Source: Deinococcus soli (ex Cha et al. 2016)
GTDB taxonomy: Bacteria > Deinococcota > Deinococci > Deinococcales > Deinococcaceae
Direction: 5' to 3'
Assembly (NCBI RefSeq): GCF_001007995.1
Contig: NZ_CP011389.1
Span: 2,642,501 to 2,706,500, forward strand
DNA: 64,000 nt
Below, one piece after another: positions 1 through 8,035 of this stretch. Numbering within the stretch: position 1 is the stretch's first letter; each line of letters begins with the position of its first letter. The position numbers and the translations under genes were made by a program. A model generated the notes under the pieces. The model saw nothing but the letters and a program-made list of their open reading frames with translations, did not search any database and was not told where the DNA came from.

Positions 1-76
1 GCGTGACGACCGGGATCAGGCCGGTCTGAGGATCGAACTTCAGGGAGTCCAGGGACAGGGGGGTGGGGGATGTCAT
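1..76 (-). CDS. hisI: Phosphoribosyl-AMP cyclohydrolase (HisI or HisIE), N-terminal fragment
   Basis: Only the first 25 codons lie in the window; the gene runs off the left edge. They read MTSPTPLSLDSLKFD and then QTGLIPVVT, the usual N-terminus of HisI (the L-D-x-L-K-F-D and G-L-I-P-V motifs), which opens the phosphoribosyl-AMP ring in histidine synthesis. It follows hisF on the same strand after a 50-bp gap, so the two probably form a his operon. Whether a C-terminal HisE domain is fused cannot be seen. Confidence 0.75.
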   Translation of the reverse strand, partial: MTSPTPLSLDSLKFDPQTGLIPVVT

Positions 77-126
77 GTCAGGCCCCCTCCGGAGGCCAGG
101 AGTGAGAAGGAAGACCGGGGTGGGGT

Positions 127-924
<798 letters not shown>

Positions 925-929
925 GGGGC

Positions 930-1102
930 GCAGTCTACGCGCTGCCTGCGCGGGGCAGTGTGGGCCTGCCCAGCGCGCCCCTGACCCCACAACGTTAAAT
1001 CAAGTTAAGGAAAGACTCATGGACTTTGCTACACTGCGGGTCACCGGGACGCGCCGTGCTCCCCGGCTGACTCAGGCGACCTCACGCGCACCGGGAGGCC
1101 CC
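930..1102 (+). promoter_or_regulatory. Divergent promoter region hisF / response regulator
   Basis: The hisF -10 box is on the minus strand (932-937). For the plus-strand regulator, TACACT at 1030-1035 is the best -10 candidate. It is preceded by two direct GTTAA repeats 10 bp apart (994-998 and 1004-1008), one helical turn, which could be a regulator site. No good -35 is seen at 17 bp. A start here would leave a leader of about 60 nt ending in GGGAGG (1093-1098), unusual in a window of mostly leaderless genes. Confidence 0.4.
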
Positions 1103-1528
1103 GTGAACACCCGCAGAATCCTGCTGATCGACGACAACCCCAACGACGTGGAACTCGCCCTGACCGCGCTGGACGAGGTCGCGACCGGGGGCGCGGTCAG
1201 CGTGGCCAGCAGCGGCCCCGAGGCCATGGCCACCCTGCGCCGCGCCCGCGACGAGGACCGCCTGCCCGACCTGATCCTGCTGGACCTCAAGATGCCCCAC
1301 ATGGACGGCATCGCCATCCTGGACGCCATCCGCGCCGAACGCGGCCTGGACGGCATCCCGGTCGTGATGCTCACCACCAGCGGTGAGAACCGCGACATCC
1401 GCGAATCCTACGCGCACGGCGCGAGCGCCTACGTCGTCAAGCCCCTGGATTTCACGCAGTTCCGCGAGGCGCTGCGCACCATCCAGGCCTTCTGGACCTC
1501 CCTGAACCGCCCACCGCGCACCAACTGA
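1103..1528 (+). CDS. Single-domain response regulator, Rcp1-like
   Basis: 141 residues, one CheY-like receiver domain with no output domain. Acidic pocket residues are in LLIDDNPND (residues 8-15), the phospho-acceptor Asp is about residue 61 in LILLDLKMP, followed by the conserved LTTS threonine and serine and the VVKPLD lysine. The LLIDDNPNDVELA start resembles Rcp1/BphR-type regulators of phytochromes and hybrid kinases. The GTG at 1103 is chosen because GGGAGG lies 4 nt upstream and the receiver fold starts there. An ATG at 1020 is possible but adds unconserved residues. No histidine kinase is adjacent, so the partner is unknown. Confidence 0.85.
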   Translation: MNTRRILLIDDNPNDVELALTALDEVATGGAVSVASSGPEAMATLRRARDEDRLPDLILLDLKMPHMDGIAILDAIRAERGLDGIPVVMLTTSGENRDIRESYAHGASAYVVKPLDFTQFREALRTIQAFWTSLNRPPRTN

Positions 1529-1595
1529 ACCGCGCCGCGCGAGCTGAAGATTGCGCCAAGGACCACCCCGCGCGCCGGACGCTACCCTCTCAGGC

Positions 1596-2432
1596 ATGCG
1601 CGTGTATATCGGCTGCGGCGGCTACAGCAACGACGACTGGGCGGCTCCGGGCCTCCTCTACGACGGCGTGCGCAAGGACGACTACCTGGGCACCTACGCC
1701 CGGCACTTCGACGCTGCCGAACTGAACGCCTCGTTCTACGGCATTCCCGGCCTGAAGGCCTTCGAGGGCATGCTGCGGCGCAGCGCCGGCCGGGTCCGGT
1801 TCACCGTGAAACTCCACCGGGTGTTCACGCACGACCGCGCCCCGACCGACGACGACTTCGACCGCATGCTCCAGAGCCCGGGGCCGCTGCGCGAGGCGGG
1901 TGTACTGGGGCCGTACCTGGCGCAGTTCCCGTACTCGTTTCACCGCACGCCCGCCAACCGCCGGTACCTGCAGATGCTCACCGAACGCTTCGCCGGGCAC
2001 GAACTGGCCGTCGAGATCCGCCATGAGGACTGGGACCGCCCCGAGGTCCGCGAGGGCATGGCGCAGCGCGGCGTGATCTGGGTCAGCCCCGACTACCCGC
2101 CCGCCGGGGGCCTGCCCGAACCTCAGCTGCATGTCACGGCGGACGTCGGCTACCTGCGCCTGCACGGCCGCAACGCCGCGAACTGGTGGGACGGCCAGAG
2201 TGCCGCCGAACGCCACGACTACCTCTACTCCCGCGCGGAGATGGACGAGTGGGCGCAGAAGATCGCGCTCGTCGCCGACGACCTCAGCGAGCTGTACGTG
2301 TTCTTCGAGAACACCACCAGGGGCCACGCGCTGAAGAACATCCCGCAGCTGCGCGAAGCCCTGAACGCCCACGGCGTGCCCGTGCAGACCCCCGACCCGC
2401 TGGACTTCCCCGACGACGGCCGCCTGCTGTGA
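1596..2432 (+). CDS. DUF72 domain-containing protein
   Basis: 278 residues. The N-terminal VYIGCGGYSNDDW, the FTVKLHRVFTHD strand, the ELAVEIRHEDW motif and the YLRLHGRN motif are typical of DUF72, a TIM-barrel family of unsettled biochemical role. The ATG at 1596 lies 7 nt after TACCCT (1583-1588), a leaderless arrangement; an in-frame extension to 1551 would run through that promoter. It stands alone between the response regulator and the convergent mqnB. Family assignment is solid; function is not known. Confidence 0.9.
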   Translation: MRVYIGCGGYSNDDWAAPGLLYDGVRKDDYLGTYARHFDAAELNASFYGIPGLKAFEGMLRRSAGRVRFTVKLHRVFTHDRAPTDDDFDRMLQSPGPLREAGVLGPYLAQFPYSFHRTPANRRYLQMLTERFAGHELAVEIRHEDWDRPEVREGMAQRGVIWVSPDYPPAGGLPEPQLHVTADVGYLRLHGRNAANWWDGQSAAERHDYLYSRAEMDEWAQKIALVADDLSELYVFFENTTRGHALKNIPQLREALNAHGVPVQTPDPLDFPDDGRLL

Positions 2433-2434
2433 GG

Positions 2435-2454
2435 GGCAGTGGGGAGTGGGATGG
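2435..2454 (+). repeat. G-rich dispersed motif GGCAGTGGGGNGTGGGATG, copy 1
   Basis: Immediately after the stop of the DUF72 gene. The same 19-nt pattern, with A/T at one position, recurs at 46319-46337 shortly after the stop of trpS. Both copies sit in the 3' flank of a gene and near other short repeats. No function is known; it may be part of the same family of simple post-gene repeats as the heptamers. Confidence 0.5.
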
Positions 2455-2491
2455 CTTGACACGGGCGGGTCCGGCGCGCGGACGCTGTTGA

Positions 2492-2561
2492 CCATCACCC
2501 ATCACCCATCACCCATCACCCATCACCCATCACCCATCACCCATCACCCATCACCCATCAC
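2492..2561. repeat. Tandem heptamer repeat (CCATCAC)x10
   Basis: Ten exact, uninterrupted copies of CCATCAC (GTGATGG on the other strand). The repeat forms the 3' end of the convergent mqnB gene: its last five codons (V-M-G-D-G) and its TGA stop lie inside the array. Isolated units recur at 7524-7565 (as a hairpin), near 17900 and near 57370. The perfect copies suggest recent slippage. It is not a CRISPR, having no spacers. Confidence 0.97.
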
Positions 2562-3218
2562 TGCCAGCGCGGCCTGCACGCCCCGGCGGGTTGCGGCGAG
2601 GGCCTCGGGAATGCGCCACGCGCAGCGGTCGCGGGGGCCGACGGGGTTGCTGATGCCGCGCACTTCCAGCGCCGGGACCCCGGCGAGCAGGGCGGCGTGG
2701 GCGATGCCGGCGCCTTCCATGCCCTCGCACAGCGCGCCGGGGTACCGGCGTTCCAGCGCCTGCGCCTGCGCCGCGCTGCCGGTCACGCCGCCCAGCGTCA
2801 GGGCCGGGCCGAGCGCGGCGCCGGCGCGCTCGGCGACCCCCCCGGCCCCTGTCCAGGCGGGAAAGACCGCGCCGTGCGGACCGTCCGGCAGGACCGACAG
2901 GCCCAGGTCGTCCAGCGGCAGGAAGGCGGCGCCGTCCCAGGCCCCCAGGTCCGCCTGGATCATCACGCTGGACACGGCGAGGTCGCCGGGGTGCAGGCCG
3001 CCGCCGGGGTACGCGCCGCCGATCCCGGCGCTGATCACCAGCCTGGCTGGAGCGGCCGTCAGGGCGTGGGCGGTGGCCAGGGCCGCCGCGACCGGCCCGA
3101 CCCCGCTGACGATCACCCGCGCGGCGAGGTCCCGCAGGTGCGCGGCCTCGCCGCGCGTGGCGACGACGATCAGGACGTCCGGGCTGGGCGCGTCGGGAGC
3201 GGCAGGGGACATGGGCAT
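2544..3218 (-). CDS. mqnB: Futalosine hydrolase
   Basis: 224 residues, nucleoside phosphorylase / MTAN fold. It would release hypoxanthine from futalosine (or adenine from aminofutalosine) in the alternative menaquinone pathway. Diagnostic stretches are SAGIGGAYPGGGL, GAWDGAAFLPLDDLG, the EGMEGAGIAHAALLAG active-site helix and VRGISNPVGPRDRCAW; the last separates MqnB from MTA/SAH nucleosidases. The ATG at 3218 is 6 nt after TAGCCT (minus strand, 3225-3230); an ATG two codons in is the alternative. The C-terminal five residues and stop come from the heptamer array, so the ancestral end has probably been replaced. Confidence 0.88.
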   Translation of the reverse strand: MPMSPAAPDAPSPDVLIVVATRGEAAHLRDLAARVIVSGVGPVAAALATAHALTAAPARLVISAGIGGAYPGGGLHPGDLAVSSVMIQADLGAWDGAAFLPLDDLGLSVLPDGPHGAVFPAWTGAGGVAERAGAALGPALTLGGVTGSAAQAQALERRYPGALCEGMEGAGIAHAALLAGVPALEVRGISNPVGPRDRCAWRIPEALAATRRGVQAALAVMGDG

Positions 3219-3302
3219 GCGTTCAGGCTAGAGCATGCCCACGCCCGGGGCCGAGAGGAGATCGTCCTGCACAGAGGTCCAGGACTGAGGGCGTGGTGCG
3301 GG

Positions 3303-3419
3303 TTACTCGTCGCAGCCCAGGGCGCGCAGGAGGTCCAGTTCGGTGATGGGCGCGGTCTGGCGCGTGTGGATGGGGGAAGAGATTCGGCGGCTGAACAGAC
3401 GACGCAGGAATGCGGCCAT
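3303..3419 (-). CDS. Small basic protein, 38 residues, unknown function
   Basis: MAAFLRRLFSRRISSP opens a short Arg-rich amphipathic segment, followed by an acidic Leu-rich tail ending in ALGCDE. A clear GGAGG lies 7 nt upstream of the ATG at 3419, the main reason to call it; longer in-frame extensions have no such site. Upstream, TACGAT with a TCAAAA 16 bp before it is a plausible promoter in an unusually A/T-rich patch (3440-3490). No known family is recognised. Confidence 0.6.
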   Translation of the reverse strand: MAAFLRRLFSRRISSPIHTRQTAPITELDLLRALGCDE

Positions 3420-3638
3420 GGTGGGACCTCCAGAATTGATGATGGCCTGATCGTACATTAAGAAAGCTTCATTTTGATGTGAGGTCATTCGACGCGCCGC
3501 GACCACGGAACCCCACCCACACCACGTCCGCCTGCCGATCTCAAGCTGACCGTGGGCTGAAGCACCATTAAGTTTGTTGCTGCCTGCACTCACGGCGCGT
3601 CATGTGCTGCCCCGTAGGCTCTGGTTCGGAGGTACCAC

Positions 3639-4658
3639 ATGAAAAAGCTTCTTCTTATTCCGGCCGCGATGCTCCTGAGCACCGCCGCCGCTGCCCCCAA
3701 AATCAGCGCCCAGAGCATCATCGTGAACCCCACCCAGCCTGACCTGAACGTCAGCGTGCGCGTGGACAAGGACACGACGGGCAACCAGAACCCCGCCTAC
3801 CGCGTGGGCGATAAGATCAGCATCAGCGCCACCGTCAACCGCGACGCGTACGTCTACCTGTTCAACGTGAACCCCGACGGCAGCGTCGATCAGATCCTTC
3901 CCAACCGCCTGAGCGACAGCAACCTCGTCAAGGCCAACACCACCAAGGTGTTCCCCGCCCCCGAGGACAAGTTCAACTTCACGGTCGCCGGCCCTATCGG
4001 GCAGAACAAGGTGCTGGCCCTGGCCAGCCTCACCCCGCTGAACCTCGATCAGATCAGCTCCTTCAAGACCACCCAGGACCAGTTCGCCACCGTGAACGCC
4101 AAGAACCAGGCCGGTCTGGCCCAGGCACTGAGCATCGTCGTCAACCCCCTGCCCCAGAACAGCTGGGTCAGTGACACCGCCTTCTACACCGTGGCGGGCC
4201 GCACGCCCATCAGCACCGGCAGCCTGTTCGTCGGCACGAACGTGAACAACGCCACCGTGATCCTGAACGGTCAGCGACTGGGCGGCGCGAACGTCACATA
4301 CAGCAACCTGAAGGCCGGCAGCTACCCCATCCGCGTCCAGGCGCCCGGGTACCGTGACTTCACCACCACCGTCGCCATCCGCGGCGGCAGCACCACCAAC
4401 GTGAACGTCGAGTTCGCGCAGGCCGTCACCCCGGCCCCCGTGAACAATGCCTTCACCGTGTCCGTGCGCAGCAGCGTCAGTGGCGCCCGCATCTTCGTGG
4501 ACGGCCAGGAAGCCGGGACCGTCCGCAACGGCGGCCTGGACCTGCAGCTGAGCGGCGGCACGCACGAGATCGTGATGATCGCCCCCGGGTACCGCACCTT
4601 CGTGAGCAACTACAACATCACGAAGAACGGCCAGATCACCATCAACCCCAGCCGCTGA
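3639..4658 (+). CDS. Secreted DUF4384 and PEGA-repeat protein
   Basis: 339 residues with a Sec signal peptide ([19 protein letters not shown]). Residues ~45-170 form a DUF4384 domain ([23 protein letters not shown], then DQILPN). Two PEGA repeats follow, around 205-245 and 275-330, each with the R-x-x-x-P-G-Y-R core (APGYRDF and APGYRTF). PEGA modules occur in cell-surface and S-layer-associated proteins. GGAGG at 3628-3632 is 6 nt before the ATG, so this gene has a conventional leader. A strong terminator follows at 4677-4703. Confidence 0.88.
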   Translation: MKKLLLIPAAMLLSTAAAAPKISAQSIIVNPTQPDLNVSVRVDKDTTGNQNPAYRVGDKISISATVNRDAYVYLFNVNPDGSVDQILPNRLSDSNLVKANTTKVFPAPEDKFNFTVAGPIGQNKVLALASLTPLNLDQISSFKTTQDQFATVNAKNQAGLAQALSIVVNPLPQNSWVSDTAFYTVAGRTPISTGSLFVGTNVNNATVILNGQRLGGANVTYSNLKAGSYPIRVQAPGYRDFTTTVAIRGGSTTNVNVEFAQAVTPAPVNNAFTVSVRSSVSGARIFVDGQEAGTVRNGGLDLQLSGGTHEIVMIAPGYRTFVSNYNITKNGQITINPSR

Positions 4659-4676
4659 TTCCAGGCTCAGGTTGCG

Positions 4677-4703
4677 CCCCCACCCCACGCGGGTGGGGGT
4701 TTT
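4677..4703 (+). terminator. Rho-independent terminator of the PEGA gene
   Basis: Nine-bp perfect stem CCCCCACCC / GGGTGGGGG (4677-4685 and 4691-4699) with a CACGC loop, followed by TTTT. It lies 19 nt after the stop codon. Confidence 0.9.
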
Positions 4704-4718
4704 GCCGCTGCGCCCCTT

Positions 4719-4855
4719 ATACGGATTTCGTTTGTCTCGTTCACCACCCGGAAAAACACCGGGTTGCGGACGTGGAGTTCGCAACCCGCTTCTCTCCTAC
4801 TCGCATCCGCTCGGATAGAACGGCTTTGCAGGCCATTCAATCGGAGTCCGTATCA
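4719..4855 (-). repeat. Palindromic ~135-bp element, copy A
   Basis: Read on the minus strand it starts TGATACGGACTCCG and ends with CGAAATCCGTAT. Its first three bases are the TGA stop of the CoA pyrophosphatase gene. Internal dyads: ATTGAATGG with a damaged partner, and GCGGGTTGCG with CGCAACCCG. Shares its middle block GAGTAGGAGAGAA with copy D. Confidence 0.9.
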
Positions 4856-5437
4856 GGCTGGACCGTCATTCAGCGGGCCGTCGCGCAGCAGGTCGTGCAG
4901 CACCCGCGCCGTCATACCCCAGATGTCATGTCCCTGCCACGGGTAGCGGTAGAGCGGCACCCGCATCCCGTCGGGCAGGGTCCGGACCTCCCGGATCATG
5001 GGCGCGGCGCGCAGGTCGGCCAGGCCCGGCAGGAGCAGCTGCGCGACCTCGCCCGACAGCGTCAGGGTGGGCTGCGCGGGAATGCGGGCCAGGACCGGCG
5101 TCACGTGAAAGCCGATGGGGGTGAACACGTCGTCCAGTTCACCCAGGACCGTCACCTGCGCCGGGTCCAGCCCGACCTCCTCCTGCGCCTCGCGCAGCGC
5201 GGCCTCCACGGGGGTCTCGCCGCGCTCCAGGCTGCCGCCGGGAAAGCTGATCTGGCCTTTGTGGGTGGGCAGGTCCGCCGACCGCACCGTGAGCAGCACC
5301 CGCGCGTCCACCTCGCGCGTGAGGCCCACGAGCACTGCCGCGCGGCGGTAGTCCGGCAGGTGCAGCGTGCGGCGCTCCCGCTCCCCCAGCCACGTCGCCC
5401 ACGGGTCGGCGGTCACTGCGTCCAGCGGGTCGGTCAT
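4853..5437 (-). CDS. CoA pyrophosphatase, Nudix hydrolase
   Basis: 194 residues, the size of D. radiodurans DR_1184. It would hydrolyse CoA and its derivatives to 4'-phosphopantetheine and 3',5'-ADP. The Nudix box runs from GGSLERGE to REAQEEVGL (residues ~69-90), and just before it is the CoA-specific signature [20 protein letters not shown]. The ATG overlaps the mazG stop by 4 nt (ATGA), so it is translated by coupling with mazG. Both remove unwanted nucleotides, which fits a house-cleaning operon. Its TGA stop is supplied by repeat copy A. Confidence 0.93.
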   Translation of the reverse strand: MTDPLDAVTADPWATWLGERERRTLHLPDYRRAAVLVGLTREVDARVLLTVRSADLPTHKGQISFPGGSLERGETPVEAALREAQEEVGLDPAQVTVLGELDDVFTPIGFHVTPVLARIPAQPTLTLSGEVAQLLLPGLADLRAAPMIREVRTLPDGMRVPLYRYPWQGHDIWGMTARVLHDLLRDGPLNDGPA

Positions 5438-6084
5438 GAGGTCAGCCCGGCGTCGTCCGGCAGGGCCCGCAGGCTGCTCAGGGTCCGTTCGCGCAGGGCC
5501 AGTTCGGCGTCCACGCCCGCCGCGCGCGCCCAGGCCACCACGGCCTCCAGGACGTCCGCGACCCCGTCGGCCGAGGCTGGTGCGGCCTGCGCGGCGGCCA
5601 GCAGCGCTCCCCGCGCCGCCTCGGGCGCCCCCTTCTCTCGCCCGGCGAGCTTCTGCGCCTTCGCCTCGCGCGCCAGGGCGCCCAGCGCCGCGGGAACGCG
5701 CTGCTCGGGGCGCCGCACGCGTCCGCCGCGCTCGGCGGCCTTGATGGCCTGCCAGTTCGTCACGACCTCCTCACTGCCGCTCACGTCCGCCCCTGCGAAC
5801 ACGTGAGGGTGGCGCCGCACGAGTTTCTCCACGATGGCCCGCTCCACGTCCGCGTACCCGAAGGTCCCGGCCTCCTCGGCGATCACGCTGTGAAACGCCA
5901 CCTGCAGCAGCACGTCGCCCAGCTCGTCGGGCAGGTCGGCCGGGTCGGGGCTGCTCACGGCGTCGGCCGCCTCGGCCGCTTCCTCCAGCAGGTAGGGACG
6001 CAGGGACTCGTGCGTCTGCTCCCGGTCCCAGGGGCAGCCGCCGGGCGCGCGCAGGCGCCGCATGATGGACAGAAGTTCCTGCAT
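5434..6084 (-). CDS. mazG: Nucleoside triphosphate pyrophosphohydrolase MazG
   Basis: 216 residues. The N-terminal all-alpha NTP-PPase domain has [19 protein letters not shown], the [11 protein letters not shown] metal-binding EExxE helix and the [12 protein letters not shown] (ExxD) helix, followed by [12 protein letters not shown]. MazG degrades dNTPs and aberrant nucleotides. The second half is shorter than in the ~260-residue tandem-domain E. coli protein. The ATG at 6084 is 7 nt after TAGAGT (minus strand, 6092-6097), a leaderless start. First gene of a two-gene operon with the Nudix gene. Confidence 0.95.
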   Translation of the reverse strand: MQELLSIMRRLRAPGGCPWDREQTHESLRPYLLEEAAEAADAVSSPDPADLPDELGDVLLQVAFHSVIAEEAGTFGYADVERAIVEKLVRRHPHVFAGADVSGSEEVVTNWQAIKAAERGGRVRRPEQRVPAALGALAREAKAQKLAGREKGAPEAARGALLAAAQAAPASADGVADVLEAVVAWARAAGVDAELALRERTLSSLRALPDDAGLTS

Positions 6085-6189
6085 GCCCCCCACTCTAGAG
6101 CGCGCGTGAGCGCCAGGGCCGCCCTGACCCGCGGCGACCCTCACGGGCACTTCACGCCCCGTCAGGAAAGGTGTGATGCACTGACACGC

Positions 6190-6657
6190 ATGACCACCCC
6201 CCGCACCCTGACCCGCGCCGCCCTGGCCACCCCGCTGCTGGCCCTGGGCCTCGCCTCCGCCCAGGCGCCCGCCCCGAGCGCCCAGCAGCTCGCCACCGCC
6301 ACGTACGTGATCCTCGATCCCGTCATTGAGGGCAACCAGAACCTGGTGAACGCCGACCAGCGCCGCAGCATCCTGGAGGCCATGAAACGCGACAGCGGCG
6401 GCGCCCTGAAACGCCGTTACCCGCAGGCGACCATCGCGGCTGCGCCCACCGCGAATGCCATTCAGGTGCGCCCGGTGTTCGTCGCGCCCAACGCGCTGGT
6501 GCCGTGGAACAAGCTGGGCGCCCGCCTGGAGTTGCAGATGCCGCAGGGCCAGAAGTACAGCGTGAGCGAGAGCTTCGGGATCAGCGTGCTGCTGCGCTAC
6601 CGCGCGGAATTCGTGAACTACATGTACGACCAGCTCGCCACGCGCCTGCCCCGCTGA
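6190..6657 (+). CDS. Secreted protein of unknown function
   Basis: 155 residues. A likely signal peptide (RAALATPLLALGLASAQA) precedes a ~130-residue mature domain with the stretches YVILDPVIEGNQN, GALKRRYPQATIAAAP and a C-terminal VLLRYRAEFVNYMYDQL helix. No family is recognised. TGCACT ends 7 nt before the ATG, a weak version of the leaderless promoter. Divergent from mazG and followed by a hairpin terminator. Confidence 0.75.
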   Translation: MTTPRTLTRAALATPLLALGLASAQAPAPSAQQLATATYVILDPVIEGNQNLVNADQRRSILEAMKRDSGGALKRRYPQATIAAAPTANAIQVRPVFVAPNALVPWNKLGARLELQMPQGQKYSVSESFGISVLLRYRAEFVNYMYDQLATRLPR

Positions 6658-6677
6658 GCCGCGGGCACCGGCATGCG

Positions 6678-6716
6678 CCGCCGCCCTCCCGACACCTGGG
6701 GAGGGCGGCGGTGTTC
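6678..6716 (+). terminator. Hairpin terminator
   Basis: Thirteen-bp perfect stem CCGCCGCCCTCCC / GGGAGGGCGGCGG (6678-6690 and 6699-6711) with an 8-nt loop, then GTGTTC. The stem is very strong but the T tract is poor. Confidence 0.6.
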
Positions 6717-6799
6717 GCATGATCAGGACCTGAAGGCCGCGTTCACACTGCTTTGCTTTTCACACTGCGCGTTGGCGGGCGCGTGTTAGGGTGCCGCCC

Positions 6800-7510
6800 A
6801 TGACGCAGACCACCCAGAAGAGCGCCTTCATCACCGGAGCCAGCAAGGGCATCGGACACGCCGTCGCGCAGGCCCTGATCGCGGACGGGTACGCCGTGAC
6901 CATCACCAGCCGCAACGCGGACGAGATCGCGCAGGTCGCCGCCGGGCTGGGCGCGGACGCGCGCGGCGTCGCCTGCGACGTGAAGGACCCCCGCGCCGTG
7001 CAGGCCGCCGTGGACGCGCACGTGGCGGCCTTCGGCGGGCTGGACGTGCTGTTCGTGAACGCCGGCGTCGGCCACTTCGGGAACGTCGCGGACCTGAGCA
7101 TCGAGCAGTGGCAGGACGTGATCGACACGAACCTCAGCGGCGCGTTCTACACCGTCAAGGCCGCCATTCCCGCCCTGTCCGCGCGCGGCGGGTACATCTT
7201 CACGCTGTCCAGCCTCGCCGGGAAGAACCCCCTGCCGGGCGGCGGCGCGTACAACGCCAGCAAGTTCGGCCTGAACGGCCTCAGCGAGGTCCTGAACCTC
7301 GACCTGCGCGACCGGGGCATCAAGGTCACGCAGATCATGCCCGGCAGCGTCGCCACGCACTTCGGCGGCCACACGCCCGATCAGGACAAGGACGCCTGGA
7401 AGATCCAGCCCGAGGACCTCGCGCAGCTCACCGTGGACCTCCTGCACATGCCGGAGCGCACCCTGCCCAGCCGCGTGGAAGTCCGCCCCAGCCGCCCCCC
7501 GAAAAAGTAA
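6800..7510 (+). CDS. Short-chain dehydrogenase/reductase
   Basis: 236 residues, classical SDR Rossmann fold. Cofactor motif TGASKGIG (residues ~12-19), NAG (FVNAGVG), catalytic Ser in TLSSLAGKN, and Tyr/Lys in GGGAYNASKFG (YxxxK). The following IMPGSVATHF is the usual post-catalytic PG motif. Arg/Asn after the second strand (TSRNADE) suggests NADP. The ATG at 6800 is 7 nt after TAGGGT (6787-6792), so the in-frame ATG at 6791 is rejected. The substrate cannot be inferred. Confidence 0.9.
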   Translation: MTQTTQKSAFITGASKGIGHAVAQALIADGYAVTITSRNADEIAQVAAGLGADARGVACDVKDPRAVQAAVDAHVAAFGGLDVLFVNAGVGHFGNVADLSIEQWQDVIDTNLSGAFYTVKAAIPALSARGGYIFTLSSLAGKNPLPGGGAYNASKFGLNGLSEVLNLDLRDRGIKVTQIMPGSVATHFGGHTPDQDKDAWKIQPEDLAQLTVDLLHMPERTLPSRVEVRPSRPPKK

Positions 7511-7513
7511 CCG

Positions 7514-7589
7514 GCGGATGGTCGATGGGTGATGGAGGGGGGCAGCGTCCCGTCCATCACCCATCACCTGTTGACCATCAACGCTTTTT
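7514..7589 (+). terminator. Heptamer-derived hairpin terminator between SDR and smpB
   Basis: Thirteen-bp perfect inverted repeat GATGGGTGATGGA / TCCATCACCCATC (7524-7536 and 7553-7565), extended outward by GATGGTC / GACCATC, and followed by TTTTT at 7585-7589. The arms are the same GGGTGAT heptamer that forms the tandem array at 2492-2561, so a simple repeat appears to have become a terminator. Confidence 0.65.
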
Positions 7590-7612
7590 CCTCCTGCTGC
7601 TAGAATGCGCGG

Positions 7613-8035
7613 GTGTACACGAACCGCCGCGCTCACTACGAGTACGAACTGCTGGAGCGCTTCGAGGCGGGGATCAGCCTGACGGGCAGTGAAGTCAAGA
7701 GCATCCGCGCGGGCGGCGTGGACTTCCGCGACGCCTTCGCCCGTCTGAACGGGGGCAACATCGACCTGGAAGGCCTGTACATCCCGACCTACAAGGAAGC
7801 GACGTACAACAACCACGAGCCCCGCCGCACCCGCCGCCTGCTCCTGCACCGCGAGGAGATCGGCAAGGTCAGGCGCGGCCTGGAACAGAAAGGCCTGACG
7901 CTGGTCCCGACCCGCCTGTACCAGAAGGGGAAGTTCTTCAAGGTGGAAATCGCGCTGGCGCGCGGTAAGAAACTGCACGACAAGCGCCGCGCCGAGGCCG
8001 AGAAGACCGTGCGCCGGGAGCTGCGCGAACTGTGA
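7613..8035 (+). CDS. smpB: SsrA-binding protein SmpB
   Basis: 140 residues, OB-fold partner of tmRNA in ribosome rescue. Family blocks are NRRAHYEYELLERFEAGI, LTGSEVKSIRAGGV, the HEPRRTRRLLLHREEI loop, and a basic C-terminal tail (KKLHDKRRAEAEKTVRREL) that enters the decoding channel. The GTG start at 7613 is 6 nt after TAGAAT (7601-7606), which has an upstream TG (TGCTAGAAT), an extended -10 leaderless promoter. The next gene overlaps its stop by 4 nt. Confidence 0.97.
   Translation: MYTNRRAHYEYELLERFEAGISLTGSEVKSIRAGGVDFRDAFARLNGGNIDLEGLYIPTYKEATYNNHEPRRTRRLLLHREEIGKVRRGLEQKGLTLVPTRLYQKGKFFKVEIALARGKKLHDKRRAEAEKTVRRELREL

Noticed and set aside
2492..2561. Possible CRISPR array
   Set aside because: Units are 7 bp with no spacers; a simple tandem repeat.
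2446..3231. Plus-strand frame with an apparent ITHHPSP peptide repeat
   Set aside because: The peptide repeat is the heptamer array read in frame; mqnB on the minus strand explains the region.
5803..6189. N-terminal extension of the secreted protein at 6190
   Set aside because: It runs antisense through mazG and would precede a signal peptide.
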